Origin: Acetothermia bacterium UBA3571
Lineage (GTDB): Bacteria > Bipolaricaulota > Bipolaricaulia > Bipolaricaulales > Bipolaricaulaceae
Reading direction: 5' to 3'
Length of the DNA stretch: 24,704 bases
Assembly (NCBI GenBank): GCA_002375995.1
Contig: DFNI01000016.1
Location: 1 to 24,704 of the forward strand
Made by a program: the position numbers and the translations under genes. The notes under the pieces were generated by a model. The model ran no database searches. It was not told the DNA's origin and saw nothing but the letters and a program-made list of their open reading frames with translations. This document shows, in pieces, positions 1 through 7,398 of this stretch; position 1 is the stretch's first letter, and each line of letters starts with the position of its first letter.

Positions 1-199
1 GCGGCTAATCGGGGCGGTGCTTGTGGAGCAGCAGGATGAGTGGGAGACTGGACGGCGCTACTTCAGCCTGGCCTCCATGGCCGCCCTCTACAGGACACAA
101 AATGAGCAGGGAACCCCCGTAGAGGCAGTGGAGGAGGTGCTAACCGGGTAGCTTGAGTTCCAGAGGAAACCCTTTTACACCACTTGACGGGACGTGATC
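1..199 (+). mobile_element. Right end of an IS256/Mutator-family insertion sequence (partial)
   Basis: A transposase C-terminus (2-151) is followed about 20 bases later by a sequence at 173-199 that has the form of an IS256-family terminal inverted repeat: TTTTACAC, then CTTGACGGGACGTGATC at the outer tip. The element therefore probably ends at or near 199, with the rest lying left of the window. The expected 8-9 bp target duplication would begin at 200 (aaaaactc). This cannot be verified without the left end. The element lies 72 bases upstream of the next gene and reads toward it. Confidence 0.75.
2..151 (+). CDS. IS256-family transposase, C-terminal fragment
   Basis: Only the last 49 codons are in the window, and the reading frame is open from base 2 to TAG at 149-151. 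The visible protein contains LVEQQDEWETGRRYFSLASM, which matches the very end of IS256/Mutator transposases, where a basic 'E-W-x-x-G-R-R-Y' segment precedes a short variable tail. The catalytic DDE residues lie upstream of the window, so activity cannot be judged. The position just inside a terminal inverted repeat at 173-199 supports the assignment. The identification rests on this C-terminal motif and the repeat, because no longer alignment is possible here. Confidence 0.75.
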   Translation, partial: RLIGAVLVEQQDEWETGRRYFSLASMAALYRTQNEQGTPVEAVEEVLTG

Positions 200-271
200 A
201 AAAACTCCGTGCGCTTCAGCACCTAAGTCGTTTGGTATTGTGGTGAGAGAGCGGATATCGTTTTTGCGGAA

Positions 272-1894
272 ATGGTGCGCAAAGTCCTGTTGCTAGTCCT
301 GGTGCTGATCCTGGCCGTGGCCGTGCTTTTCTGGGCTGTCGTCGGCCGTCACCGGGAGGGCCCGGGGGTGAGACCGATCCCCAACTGGGTTCTTTATCCT
401 TGGGAGTATTTCACCTGGGGATGGAATGCCTTGGTCCACCGCGGTGCCGAACCTCCGGAATGCGGGGACTTCGTGGCCTACTTCCCTGAGTGGAGCCCTG
501 GCCCCATCCCCCACGCCGAGATCCCCCAGCACCCGTTCATGGCGGCCAACGGGGCCAGCAACATGCACTGCGATGCCTACATGAGCGACGCCTACGAGGC
601 CAGCGGGCCCGTCGGACCGAACATCCGGGTGAAGTCGAGGACCCAAGGCTTTGGGGGTTACGGGACGATCACATTCGATAGCCGGGGGCGCTTGGTGGCG
701 GTGTACAGCAACGGGCGGAGGTTCCAACTGGAGCTCATGGATCCCTATACCTTGGAAGAGTTGGCCTCTTACGACCTGCCTCCCCGACCCATTTACTGGC
801 TCCTCCAGGGGGTTATGCCCTGGGAATACATCGGGGCGGGCATGTACTTCTACCTCGACAACGAGGATCGGGTCATCGTGCCCACCACCCGGAACACCGT
901 CCTGGTGATCCAGGTCCCGGAGCCGGACGGCGAGTTCGAGTTGGTGCGCGAATACGACCTCCGCAACTATGTAGTCCCCATGAGCTGGCCCCACCAGGAC
1001 AGTGTGGCCTGGGTTCTTCCCGATTGGGGAGGGGAGTACTATTGGTACGCCACCACCCAGGGGATCGTGGGAACCATCGAGATCGCAACTGGCGAGGTCC
1101 ACACCCTGCGCCTGGAGGGTGAGTTGATTGAGAACTCCTTCGCCGTGGGCGAGGACGGCGTCTTCATCGTGTCCGACCACGCCCTATATCGATTCGTGCT
1201 TGGCGAGGATGGGGATATCGTGGTGGCCTGGCGCACACCCTACGATCGGGGCTCCCGCAAGAAGCCCGGACATATCTCTCGGGGATCGGGGACCTCCGTG
1301 TCGCTTATGGGGAGCCCGGAGGACGGGTTCGTGGTGATCACCGACAATGCCGAGCCACGGATCAATCTGCTGTTCGTGCGGCGCGCCGACGGGGAGGTGG
1401 TGTGTCGTCAGCCGTTGTTCCAGGAGGGGAAAAGCGGCACCGATGTCAGCGTGGCCTGCTTCGAACACGCCGACGCAGACGGGAAGGGCACGGGCGTCTA
1501 CTCAGTCCTGGTGGAGAACAACTGGGGGCGCCATACTTTTCCCCGTTCCCGCCCGGTGGGAGGTCTCACCCGGGTGGATCTCGTGAGGAACCCCGACGGC
1601 TCGTACACCTGCCGGGAGGTCTGGACGAGCGAGGAGAAGAGCATCGGGGTGTTCAAGCTATCGCTGGGGAACGGGCTCGTGTACATGTACTGGCGGAGCG
1701 AGACTTGCCCGACCACCAAGTGGTACCTCACCGCCATTGACTTCGCCACCGGAAAGACAGTTTACAAGAAGCTGGTGGGAAGGGGCCTCGGCTACAACAA
1801 CTGGGCGGGGGCCCTGTTTATCCACCCAAAAGGCGGCGTCCTCTACTCCACCACCATCTTCGGGTTGGTCATGATCAGCGACGCGGTGCCATGA
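272..1894 (+). CDS. Membrane-anchored or secreted beta-propeller-like protein, function unknown
   Basis: The protein has 540 residues. Residues 4-26 form a hydrophobic segment after VRK, which suggests a signal anchor with the rest of the protein outside the cytoplasm. The remainder is rich in short beta-strand-like repeats ('DSRGRLVAVYSNG', 'DNEDRVIVPTTRNTVLVIQV', 'GEDGVFIVSDHALYRF', 'DGFVVITDNAEPRINLL'), the pattern of a multi-bladed propeller of the quinoprotein/YVTN type. Conserved-looking motifs are HCDAYMSDAY (about 99-108) and TDNAEPRIN (about 356-364). I do not recognise a catalytic signature. Arylsulfate sulfotransferases are also propellers, but their active-site pattern is not evident. 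The start ATG at 272 begins the hydrophobic segment directly; its SD site is weak. The stop overlaps the sulfotransferase start as ATGA, so the two genes are coupled. An IS end lies 72 bases upstream. Confidence 0.6.
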   Translation: MVRKVLLLVLVLILAVAVLFWAVVGRHREGPGVRPIPNWVLYPWEYFTWGWNALVHRGAEPPECGDFVAYFPEWSPGPIPHAEIPQHPFMAANGASNMHCDAYMSDAYEASGPVGPNIRVKSRTQGFGGYGTITFDSRGRLVAVYSNGRRFQLELMDPYTLEELASYDLPPRPIYWLLQGVMPWEYIGAGMYFYLDNEDRVIVPTTRNTVLVIQVPEPDGEFELVREYDLRNYVVPMSWPHQDSVAWVLPDWGGEYYWYATTQGIVGTIEIATGEVHTLRLEGELIENSFAVGEDGVFIVSDHALYRFVLGEDGDIVVAWRTPYDRGSRKKPGHISRGSGTSVSLMGSPEDGFVVITDNAEPRINLLFVRRADGEVVCRQPLFQEGKSGTDVSVACFEHADADGKGTGVYSVLVENNWGRHTFPRSRPVGGLTRVDLVRNPDGSYTCREVWTSEEKSIGVFKLSLGNGLVYMYWRSETCPTTKWYLTAIDFATGKTVYKKLVGRGLGYNNWAGALFIHPKGGVLYSTTIFGLVMISDAVP

Positions 1895-3048
1895 ATCGGA
1901 GCGCAGGCGGCGCACAGCGGCCTTCACACCTGGAGCATCCCGTGGCATTGGGGTCCGCCTGCAGCTGGCTCGGAGTCCTCCGCCGCGGTGGTCGAATAGA
2001 TCCGGAGTTCCTCCCCCGGTGCCTGTTCGTGTGCACAAGCACCCTCGCCACCTCTTTCCTCAGGTTTGCGGAGCGCCTCCGCCACGGGCGGGCTATCCGC
2101 CGCACTGAGGTCCACCCCTCCCCCATCTTCATCATCGGCCACTGGCGGAGCGGGACCACGTTCCTCCACCACCTCCTATGTCAGGACAAGCAGTTCGGCT
2201 ACCTCACCACGTTCCAGGCCATGGCGCCGGGGTTCTTCCTGGTCGGCGGGGGGAGGATAAGGCGTTTCCTGGAGAGGGAGACGCGGAAGCGCTACCCCAC
2301 CCGGCTAATAGATAACGTGCCCCTCCTTCTCGACGCCCCGGAGGAAGACGAATTCGCCCTGGCCAATATGTGTCCTTACTCGTTTCTCCACAGCTTCAGC
2401 TTCCCTAGGAGAGCCCAGTACTTCTTCGAGAGGTATGTGCTGTTAGAGGGTATTTCCCAGCCGGAACTGGAGGCCTGGGTCAATACCTATCTGGAGCTAT
2501 TGCGCAAAGTCACTCTCTCCTCCAGTGGTAAGCGCTTAATTCTGAAAAACTGTGCCAATACCGGGAGGATCCGGGTCCTCCTCCGCCTCTTCCCGGAGGC
2601 CAAGTTCATCCACATCTACCGCAACCCCTACCGCGTCTTCCTGTCCACGCTCCACCTACACCGCACCGTGCTCCCCCGGTCGCAGCTGCAGAGGATCGAT
2701 CCCCGGGAGATCGAGGAGAACGTCCTCTTGTTCTACGAGCGGTTGATGAAGCGGTACCTGGAGGATCGGCATCTGATCCCGGAGGGGAACCTGGTCGAGG
2801 TGCGGTTCGAGGACCTGGAGCGGGCGCCCCTGGACGAGCTCCGGCGCATCTACATGGAGCTCGGCCTCCCGGGGTTCGAGACCGCGGAGCCGGCCTTCCG
2901 CACTTATTTACGCTCGGTCTCCGGCTACCGGAAGAACACCTACCGGCTGACCCCGGAGATTGTGGCTAAGGTGAACGAGCGCTGGGGGTTCGCCCTGGAA
3001 CATTGGGGTTACGACCGCCTGAAACCCGGCCAAGCCCTCGGTTCGTGA
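1891..3048 (+). CDS. PAPS-dependent sulfotransferase family protein
   Basis: The protein has 385 residues. The 5'-phosphosulfate-binding loop is clear: PIFIIGHWRSGTTFLHHLL at about 79-97, with R86, S87 and T89-T90 in the positions used by sulfotransferases. The 3'-phosphate site follows as FIHIYRNPYRVFLST (about 239-253), with R244 and S252. The motif EEDEFAL (151-157) is typical of the large bacterial Sulfotransfer_3-like group. By family, such enzymes move sulfonate from PAPS to a hydroxyl or amine of a small molecule, lipid or glycan. The acceptor cannot be deduced. There is no signal peptide, so it is probably cytosolic. The start overlaps the propeller stop codon (ATGA). A weak CCCTC/GAGGG hairpin lies over the stop codon at 3035-3051. 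The gene converges on the isoprenoid/hopanoid operon. Confidence 0.85.
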   Translation: MNRSAGGAQRPSHLEHPVALGSACSWLGVLRRGGRIDPEFLPRCLFVCTSTLATSFLRFAERLRHGRAIRRTEVHPSPIFIIGHWRSGTTFLHHLLCQDKQFGYLTTFQAMAPGFFLVGGGRIRRFLERETRKRYPTRLIDNVPLLLDAPEEDEFALANMCPYSFLHSFSFPRRAQYFFERYVLLEGISQPELEAWVNTYLELLRKVTLSSSGKRLILKNCANTGRIRVLLRLFPEAKFIHIYRNPYRVFLSTLHLHRTVLPRSQLQRIDPREIEENVLLFYERLMKRYLEDRHLIPEGNLVEVRFEDLERAPLDELRRIYMELGLPGFETAEPAFRTYLRSVSGYRKNTYRLTPEIVAKVNERWGFALEHWGYDRLKPGQALGS

Positions 3049-3091
3049 GGGGTCTTACCACGCCTTTTACTTTTCTCAGTTTTTGGCTGGA

Positions 3092-3547
3092 TCAGTGAGC
3101 CCCTAACCTGAGAAGGCGGAGGGCTTCGTCTACGTCCACCTCGGTGTCCACACACCCATCCCGAAGGAGCGGTAGCGTCAGGATCACCGGTTTCTCCTTT
3201 GCCGGGGTTTCCTCCACCGCCTGCACTCCCTCCAACAGCTCCTTGTAACAGGCGATGGCCAGGATCCCCTTGGGGGCCTTCTCCTTCACGAACCGCAGCG
3301 CCATGGCCCCGCCGGGGGCTACACATACCCCCTTGTACCCCAGCCGCTCCGCCTCGTCCCGCAAGCGCCCGATGGCACACGTGGCCCGATGGGGACAGTC
3401 CCTCGGGCACTGGAGCCCATCCCGGGTGATCTTCCCCGGACAATCCTCGCTCGGCCGGAGACAGTGGGGAAGGAGCAACACACGCTCCTTCACAGGCACG
3501 GCGGCGAACGCTTCCTCTTCTGTCAGAACCCGATTATCTGCACGCAT
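3092..3547 (-). CDS. DUF116 family protein (Cys-rich)
   Basis: The protein has 151 residues with the DUF116 pattern: LLLPHCLRPSEDCPGK (25-39), then a cluster QCPRDCPHRATC (46-57), 'GYKGVCVAPGG' (70-80) and 'GILAIACYKEL' (94-104). Cysteines C29, C36, C47, C51 and C57 look like metal or Fe-S ligands, with C75 and C100 also notable. The family is common in anaerobes and thermophiles; its biochemical role is not established. It is the last gene of the minus-strand isoprenoid/hopanoid run. Its first 25 bases overlap the 3' end of yjbQ, so it is almost certainly co-transcribed. ATG at 3547 is preceded by a GAGG-like site. The length fits the single-domain form of the family; some members carry extra N-terminal membrane segments, which are absent here. 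Confidence 0.75.
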   Translation of the reverse strand: MRADNRVLTEEEAFAAVPVKERVLLLPHCLRPSEDCPGKITRDGLQCPRDCPHRATCAIGRLRDEAERLGYKGVCVAPGGAMALRFVKEKAPKGILAIACYKELLEGVQAVEETPAKEKPVILTLPLLRDGCVDTEVDVDEALRLLRLGAH

Positions 3548-3990
3548 ACCTCACGCTCCCGGGGGCGGTCGAGCTCCACGAGGAAGATCCGCTGCCACCT
3601 GCCCAACGCGAGCTTCCCTTCCACCACGGGAATCGTCTCCGAAGCCCCGAGGATCAGGTGCTGGCAGTGGGCGTGGGCGTTGGGGCATTCGTCCTCGGTC
3701 ATGTTGTGGGTGCGGATCTCGAAGTCGTTGTGGCGGTAGTACAGGTCCTTGGGAGCCAGCCGCTTCAGGAACTCCTCCATATCGGCAAGGAGCAGGGGCT
3801 CGTTCTCGTTGATGCGGATGGCGGCGGTCGTGTGGCGGGTGAATACGGTCACGATCCCCTGCTTAATCCCCGTTCGCTCCACGGTCTCCTTCACCTTCTC
3901 GGTGATATCCAAAAACTGCGGTGCGCGTTCGGTCCGTACGGAGAAGGTGTGCAGCTCGACCAAGGGCTGCAACGCAGTCCCGCTTTTCAT
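3523..3990 (-). CDS. yjbQ: YjbQ/UPF0047 family protein
   Basis: The protein has 155 residues and the full family signature: TVFTRHTTAAIRINENE (48-64), NAHAHCQHLILGASETIPV (104-122), then GKLALGRWQRIFLVELDRPR (125-144). The paired histidines H53 and H106/H108/H111 lie where the family's metal-binding pocket is. Members have been reported to have weak thiamine-phosphate synthase activity ('secondary thiamine-phosphate synthase'), but the physiological role is unsettled. The slightly longer N-terminus (about 15 residues before the core) comes from using ATG at 3990, which overlaps the ispH stop as ATGA and has GGAGG upstream. It sits between ispH and the DUF116 gene. No thiamine genes are nearby, so context does not support a dedicated thiamine role. 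Confidence 0.9.
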   Translation of the reverse strand: MKSGTALQPLVELHTFSVRTERAPQFLDITEKVKETVERTGIKQGIVTVFTRHTTAAIRINENEPLLLADMEEFLKRLAPKDLYYRHNDFEIRTHNMTEDECPNAHAHCQHLILGASETIPVVEGKLALGRWQRIFLVELDRPREREVCVQIIGF

Positions 3991-4856
3991 CCTCCCTCAC
4001 CTCCCAGCTCCCGCAGCCGTGCCACGACCTCCTCCACGAGCTCGTCCGGCGTGGATGCGCCGGCGGTGACTCCCACCCGCGAGAGTCCCCGCACCCATTC
4101 GGGACGTAATTCCGAAGCATCCTCGATGAAGTAGGTGGGGACGCCGGTGTGCTCACACGTCTCGGCGAGCTTCCTCGTGTTGGCGGAGTTACGCGACCCC
4201 ACCACGAAAATGGCCTGCACTCGCTCCGCCAGCTCCAACGCGGCGCGGTAACGGCGGCCGGTCTCGGGGCAGGTAGTGTCCACCACCCGGAGGTCCTTGA
4301 TCCCGCGGTGGATGCCGGCGATCACCTCCTGCACGAATCCCCAGAACGCCTTCTGGTCCTTGGTGGTCTGGGAGACGATCCCCAGCTTCCCTCCCTTGAA
4401 CGGCGGGAGGTCGGCGGCGGACATGGTGGCGTAACCCTTGCCCTCGGTCCACGAGAGGATCCCCCTCACTTCGGGATGGGTTTCCTCGCCGTAAATGAGC
4501 ACGGTATAGCCCTGCCGGGCCAGGTTCCGGGCCACTTCCTGAGCGCGCTTCACAATGGGACAGGTGGTGTCCACGAGGTCCAACCCCCGGCGCGTTATCT
4601 CCTCGTAGATCTCTCGGCCAGCGCCGTGGGCGGTGATGGCCACCGCAGGGGCTTGCACCTCCTCGAGGCTCTTCGCCACCGTGGCCCCTTTGCGGGAGAG
4701 GGTCTCCACCACCCGGGCGTTGTGCACGATGGCCCCCAGGGTAGCCACCCGGCCTTCCCGGGCGAGGTGTTCCTCGATCATCTCCACCGCCCGCCGCACC
4801 CCGGGGCAGAACCCGTACACCCGCGCCAGCTCGATCCTCAACCCGTTACGCGTCAC
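3987..4856 (-). CDS. ispH: 4-hydroxy-3-methylbut-2-enyl diphosphate reductase
   Basis: This is the last enzyme of the MEP pathway, reducing HMBPP to IPP and DMAPP with a [4Fe-4S] cluster. The protein has 289 residues. The three cluster cysteines are C17 (YGFCPGVRRA), C99 (VDTTCP) and C196 (VVDTTCPETG). Substrate-binding histidines are H45, H77 and H127, and catalytic E129 lies in THPEV. 'VVGSRNSANTRKL' and 'VGVTAGASTP' complete the signature. The start given is GTG at 4856, about 10 bases after a perfect AAGGAGGTGA. A TTG at 4841 would give MRIELARVYGFC, closer to family length, but its SD spacing is poor. The start lies inside a CGTNACG repeat and overlaps the shc stop. It supplies the building blocks used by the upstream prenyl synthase in the same operon. 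Confidence 0.95.
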   Translation of the reverse strand: MTRNGLRIELARVYGFCPGVRRAVEMIEEHLAREGRVATLGAIVHNARVVETLSRKGATVAKSLEEVQAPAVAITAHGAGREIYEEITRRGLDLVDTTCPIVKRAQEVARNLARQGYTVLIYGEETHPEVRGILSWTEGKGYATMSAADLPPFKGGKLGIVSQTTKDQKAFWGFVQEVIAGIHRGIKDLRVVDTTCPETGRRYRAALELAERVQAIFVVGSRNSANTRKLAETCEHTGVPTYFIEDASELRPEWVRGLSRVGVTAGASTPDELVEEVVARLRELGGEGG

Positions 4857-4870
4857 GCGTTACGAGTCAC
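4844..4870. repeat. Tandem CGTNACG heptamers at the shc/ispH junction
   Basis: Read on the plus strand, three adjacent heptamers CGTTACG, CGTCACG and CGTTACG occupy 4844-4864, followed by a degenerate AGTCAC. Each unit is an interrupted palindrome (CGT-N-ACG). The array covers the last five codons plus stop of shc and the first codons of ispH. A second array of the same unit lies at 15665-15692, at another gene junction. Confidence 0.75.
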
Positions 4871-6838
4871 CTCCTTCCGGTACCTCCCCAGCGCCATCAG
4901 GGGGAAGTAGTGCCGGTAGAGGTGGTAGCGAATCATGAAGTCAGTAGGGAACCCGGTGCCGGTGAAGTAAGGTTCGTCCCAAGTCCCGTCCTCCCGCTGG
5001 GTTTTTATCAAGTACTCGATACCCCGGCGAACCGCCTCGGAGCGGGCCTCCCCGGCGGAGATGAGCGCGAGGAGCGCCCAGGCTGTTTGGGAGGCGGTGG
5101 AGGGACCGCGGCCCCGGAGCTCCTTTTGGTGGTAGGACATGATGTCCTCTCCCCAGCCGCCGTCGTCGTTTTGGCGCTCGCGCAACCAGTCCACTGCCCG
5201 CCGTACCCGGGGGTCGTCCATGGGGAACTCCACTGCCTGCAGTGCTGGAAGCACCGCCCCGGTGCCGTAGATGTGGTTCACCCCCCAGCGGCCGAACCAG
5301 GAGCCGTCCTCCTCTTGCTCACGGAAGAGGTACGCGAGGGCCCGATCTAGAGGGCGGAAGCCCCGGCGGTACCCGAGCCTCCCCAGGCACTCCACGATGT
5401 GGGCGGTGACGTCCACGGAGGGGGGATCGATGATTTCCCCGAAGTCGGCGAACGGGATCTCCCGCAGGAACGCCTTGGTGTTGTTCCGGTCGAACGCGCC
5501 CCAGCCCCCGTTCTTGGACTGCATCCCCAACAACCACTCTAGGCCCCGGGAGATGGCAAAGTCCTTGGCCCGCTCGGGGAGATCGATCCCCAAAAGGGCC
5601 ATCATCACCACCGCGGTGTCGTCGGTGTCGGGGTAGCAATTGTTGTCGAACTCGAACGCCCAACCCCCGGGGCGGGCCTTGCATTTGACCTGCCAATCGC
5701 CCCCCACGAAGATCTGCTCGGAAAGGAGCCAGTTTCCCGCCTTGAGGAGCGCCGGGTGGTCCGCCGGGAGCCCGGCGTCCCGCAGGGCGATGGCCGCGAG
5801 GCCCGTGTCCCACACCGGGGAAATACACGATTGCAGGCGGAATCCCCGTTCGTCCTCGATGGCGTAGCGCTCGAATCCCGTAAGGCCCTTCCGCATCACC
5901 GGGGACTCCAGGGAATAGCCCAGGGCGTAGAGGGCGATGAGGGAGTAGACCCACGGCGGCTGGATCCCACCCCAACACCCATCGGCCTCCTGGCGGGCCA
6001 CGATCCACTCCTCCGCTGCCTTCAGGGCTCTTTTCCTGAGCGGCTTTATGTGCACGCGTTCGTAGGCCCGCAGTACTTTGTCGGCAGCGTAGAAGAAGCG
6101 ACCCCAGGAGCTCCTCTTTCTCGGTAGGGAGAGGTCGGCGTTATCGCGGCCGCGGGGGAAAAGTTCGTCGATGCGCGCGTGCTCCGGGATGGGGAAGACG
6201 GGTTTCAGGACCCGCAGGATCGCCAGAGGCAGGATCGTCCCCCGGGCCCAGGAAGCGAAGGAGTAAAGGTTGACCGGAAACCAGGCCGGAAGGAGGACGA
6301 GCTCAGGGGGAAGCATTGGCGTCGCCTCCCAGGGCCACTCCCCCAGGAGTGCCAGCCAGATCTTGGTGAAGACGCGCGTCTTCTCCACGCCCCCCTGCCG
6401 GAGGATCCACTCCCGGGCCACCTGCATCTCTGGGGAGTCGGGATCCACCCCGGCCATCTTCAACGCCACGTAGGCCTCCACGGTGGTGGAGAGCTCCCCC
6501 GGTCCCCCGTGCCAGTTGGCCCAGAACCCCTCGGGGCGCTGCTCGGAGAGGATATAGCGGGCGATCTTCTCCCAGAGCTCTTGGGATCCGATCCCCAGGA
6601 TGTGGGTGAGGAAAAGGTGTTCGGCGGTGATGGTGACGTTGGACTCGAGCTCCGCCCACCACCATCCCTCCGGGGACTGCCGCTCCAGGAGCCAGTCCAC
6701 CGCCTTCTCGATCGCCTCATCCAGGTCCTCGATCCCACCGCGCCCACGGGGCTGCGGCCCGGGCCGAGAGGTGACGAGGTAAGCCCGTGGGTCGAAATCA
6801 CCGACTTTTTTCTTTTCGTGAGCCATGGTCCTCTCCAT
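4853..6838 (-). CDS. shc: Squalene-hopene cyclase
   Basis: The enzyme cyclises squalene to hopene/hopanol at the membrane. The protein has 661 residues, close to the family's usual 630-720. The catalytic DTDD motif (class II terpene cyclase DxDD) is at 404-407 in CYPDTDDTAVVMMALLG. QW repeats are visible as SPEGWWWAELE (55-65), EADGCWGG, SKNGGWGAF, EEDGSWFGRWGVNHIYGTG, NDDGGWGED and REDGTWDEPYFTGTGFP near the C-terminus. ATG at 6838 overlaps the hpnG stop (TGATG). An in-frame ATG at 6826 has the better SD (GGAGAGGA), so the protein may start at residue 5. The neighbours hpnG and hpnH confirm the hopanoid context. No squalene synthase (hpnCDE or sqs) is present in the window. The final codons are written by the heptamer repeat. 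Confidence 0.96.
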   Translation of the reverse strand: MERTMAHEKKKVGDFDPRAYLVTSRPGPQPRGRGGIEDLDEAIEKAVDWLLERQSPEGWWWAELESNVTITAEHLFLTHILGIGSQELWEKIARYILSEQRPEGFWANWHGGPGELSTTVEAYVALKMAGVDPDSPEMQVAREWILRQGGVEKTRVFTKIWLALLGEWPWEATPMLPPELVLLPAWFPVNLYSFASWARGTILPLAILRVLKPVFPIPEHARIDELFPRGRDNADLSLPRKRSSWGRFFYAADKVLRAYERVHIKPLRKRALKAAEEWIVARQEADGCWGGIQPPWVYSLIALYALGYSLESPVMRKGLTGFERYAIEDERGFRLQSCISPVWDTGLAAIALRDAGLPADHPALLKAGNWLLSEQIFVGGDWQVKCKARPGGWAFEFDNNCYPDTDDTAVVMMALLGIDLPERAKDFAISRGLEWLLGMQSKNGGWGAFDRNNTKAFLREIPFADFGEIIDPPSVDVTAHIVECLGRLGYRRGFRPLDRALAYLFREQEEDGSWFGRWGVNHIYGTGAVLPALQAVEFPMDDPRVRRAVDWLRERQNDDGGWGEDIMSYHQKELRGRGPSTASQTAWALLALISAGEARSEAVRRGIEYLIKTQREDGTWDEPYFTGTGFPTDFMIRYHLYRHYFPLMALGRYRKEVTRNA

Positions 6839-7398
6839 CAGCGCTCACCCCCCACCGCTGGAGCCAGGGCTGCCGCGGCCCGTCCCAGCCGCCGGGCACA
6901 GGAGAGCGCACGGCCCGCCATGCGGACCCTGTTCCCCCGGGATATGTCATCCCACAGCACATCCAATACACATCGGACGACCACGAACGGTATCTCCCGG
7001 GAGCGGAGTTCCCGGGAGATGTGGTAGGACTCCATGTCCACTGCCACCGCATCCAGGGAGCGGCGGGCTTTTTCCGCCGGATCGGCGATCCCCTCCACCG
7101 TGGCGATGGGACCCACCTCCGCATCGGGGAGCCGCTCCCGCGCCCGCTCCACGAGCTCGGCGGGAAGTTCTATCTCTTCACCATTCCCGAGTACCACGTC
7201 GGCCAGCACCAACCTTCCCGGCACAAGGCGCGCGTGGGTCGCCCCGCAGAACCCGAGAACCACCACTCCATCGGGGTCGAGTTGCTTTAGGGCCTGCGTG
7301 AGGCGCTCCCGGGCCCGATGGCCGATCCCCGTCCGCACCCGGGGCATCCCCCACACGAACGCAAGCTCCGTCCGCAGCGCCGCCACGGCCACGATCAT
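6838..7398 (-). CDS. hpnG: HpnG-type hopanoid nucleosidase (purine nucleoside phosphorylase superfamily)
   Basis: The protein has 186 residues. In known hopanoid producers HpnG removes adenine from adenosylhopane to give ribosyl- or phosphoribosyl-hopane. The sequence shows the nucleoside phosphorylase fold signature: an N-terminal MIVAVAALRTEL strand-helix, VVVLGFCGATHARLVPGRLV (46-65), and the purine-site motif VDMESYHIS (120-128) with D121 and E123. The start is set at ATG 7398, which overlaps the hpnH stop as ATGA and begins with the conserved MIVAVAALRTEL. A longer reading from 7434 only adds unconserved codons out of the hpnH 3' end. It is followed directly by shc (one-base overlap). 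A general 5'-methylthioadenosine/S-adenosylhomocysteine nucleosidase is the alternative, but the position between hpnH and shc argues for HpnG. Confidence 0.88.
   Translation of the reverse strand: MIVAVAALRTELAFVWGMPRVRTGIGHRARERLTQALKQLDPDGVVVLGFCGATHARLVPGRLVLADVVLGNGEEIELPAELVERARERLPDAEVGPIATVEGIADPAEKARRSLDAVAVDMESYHISRELRSREIPFVVVRCVLDVLWDDISRGNRVRMAGRALSCARRLGRAAAALAPAVGGER

Noticed and set aside
293..1180. Long minus-strand open frame (295 codons) opposite the propeller gene
   Set aside because: Composition is that of an antisense shadow (Gly/His/Val/Pro-rich, no recognisable motif), with no ribosome site, and the plus-strand frame has a signal anchor and coupling to the next gene.
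3032..3091. Possible bidirectional terminator between the sulfotransferase and DUF116 genes
   Set aside because: The CCCTC/GAGGG stem (3035-3051) is short, overlaps the stop codon and is not followed directly by a T-run; the T-rich stretch at 3062-3085 has no adjoining stem.
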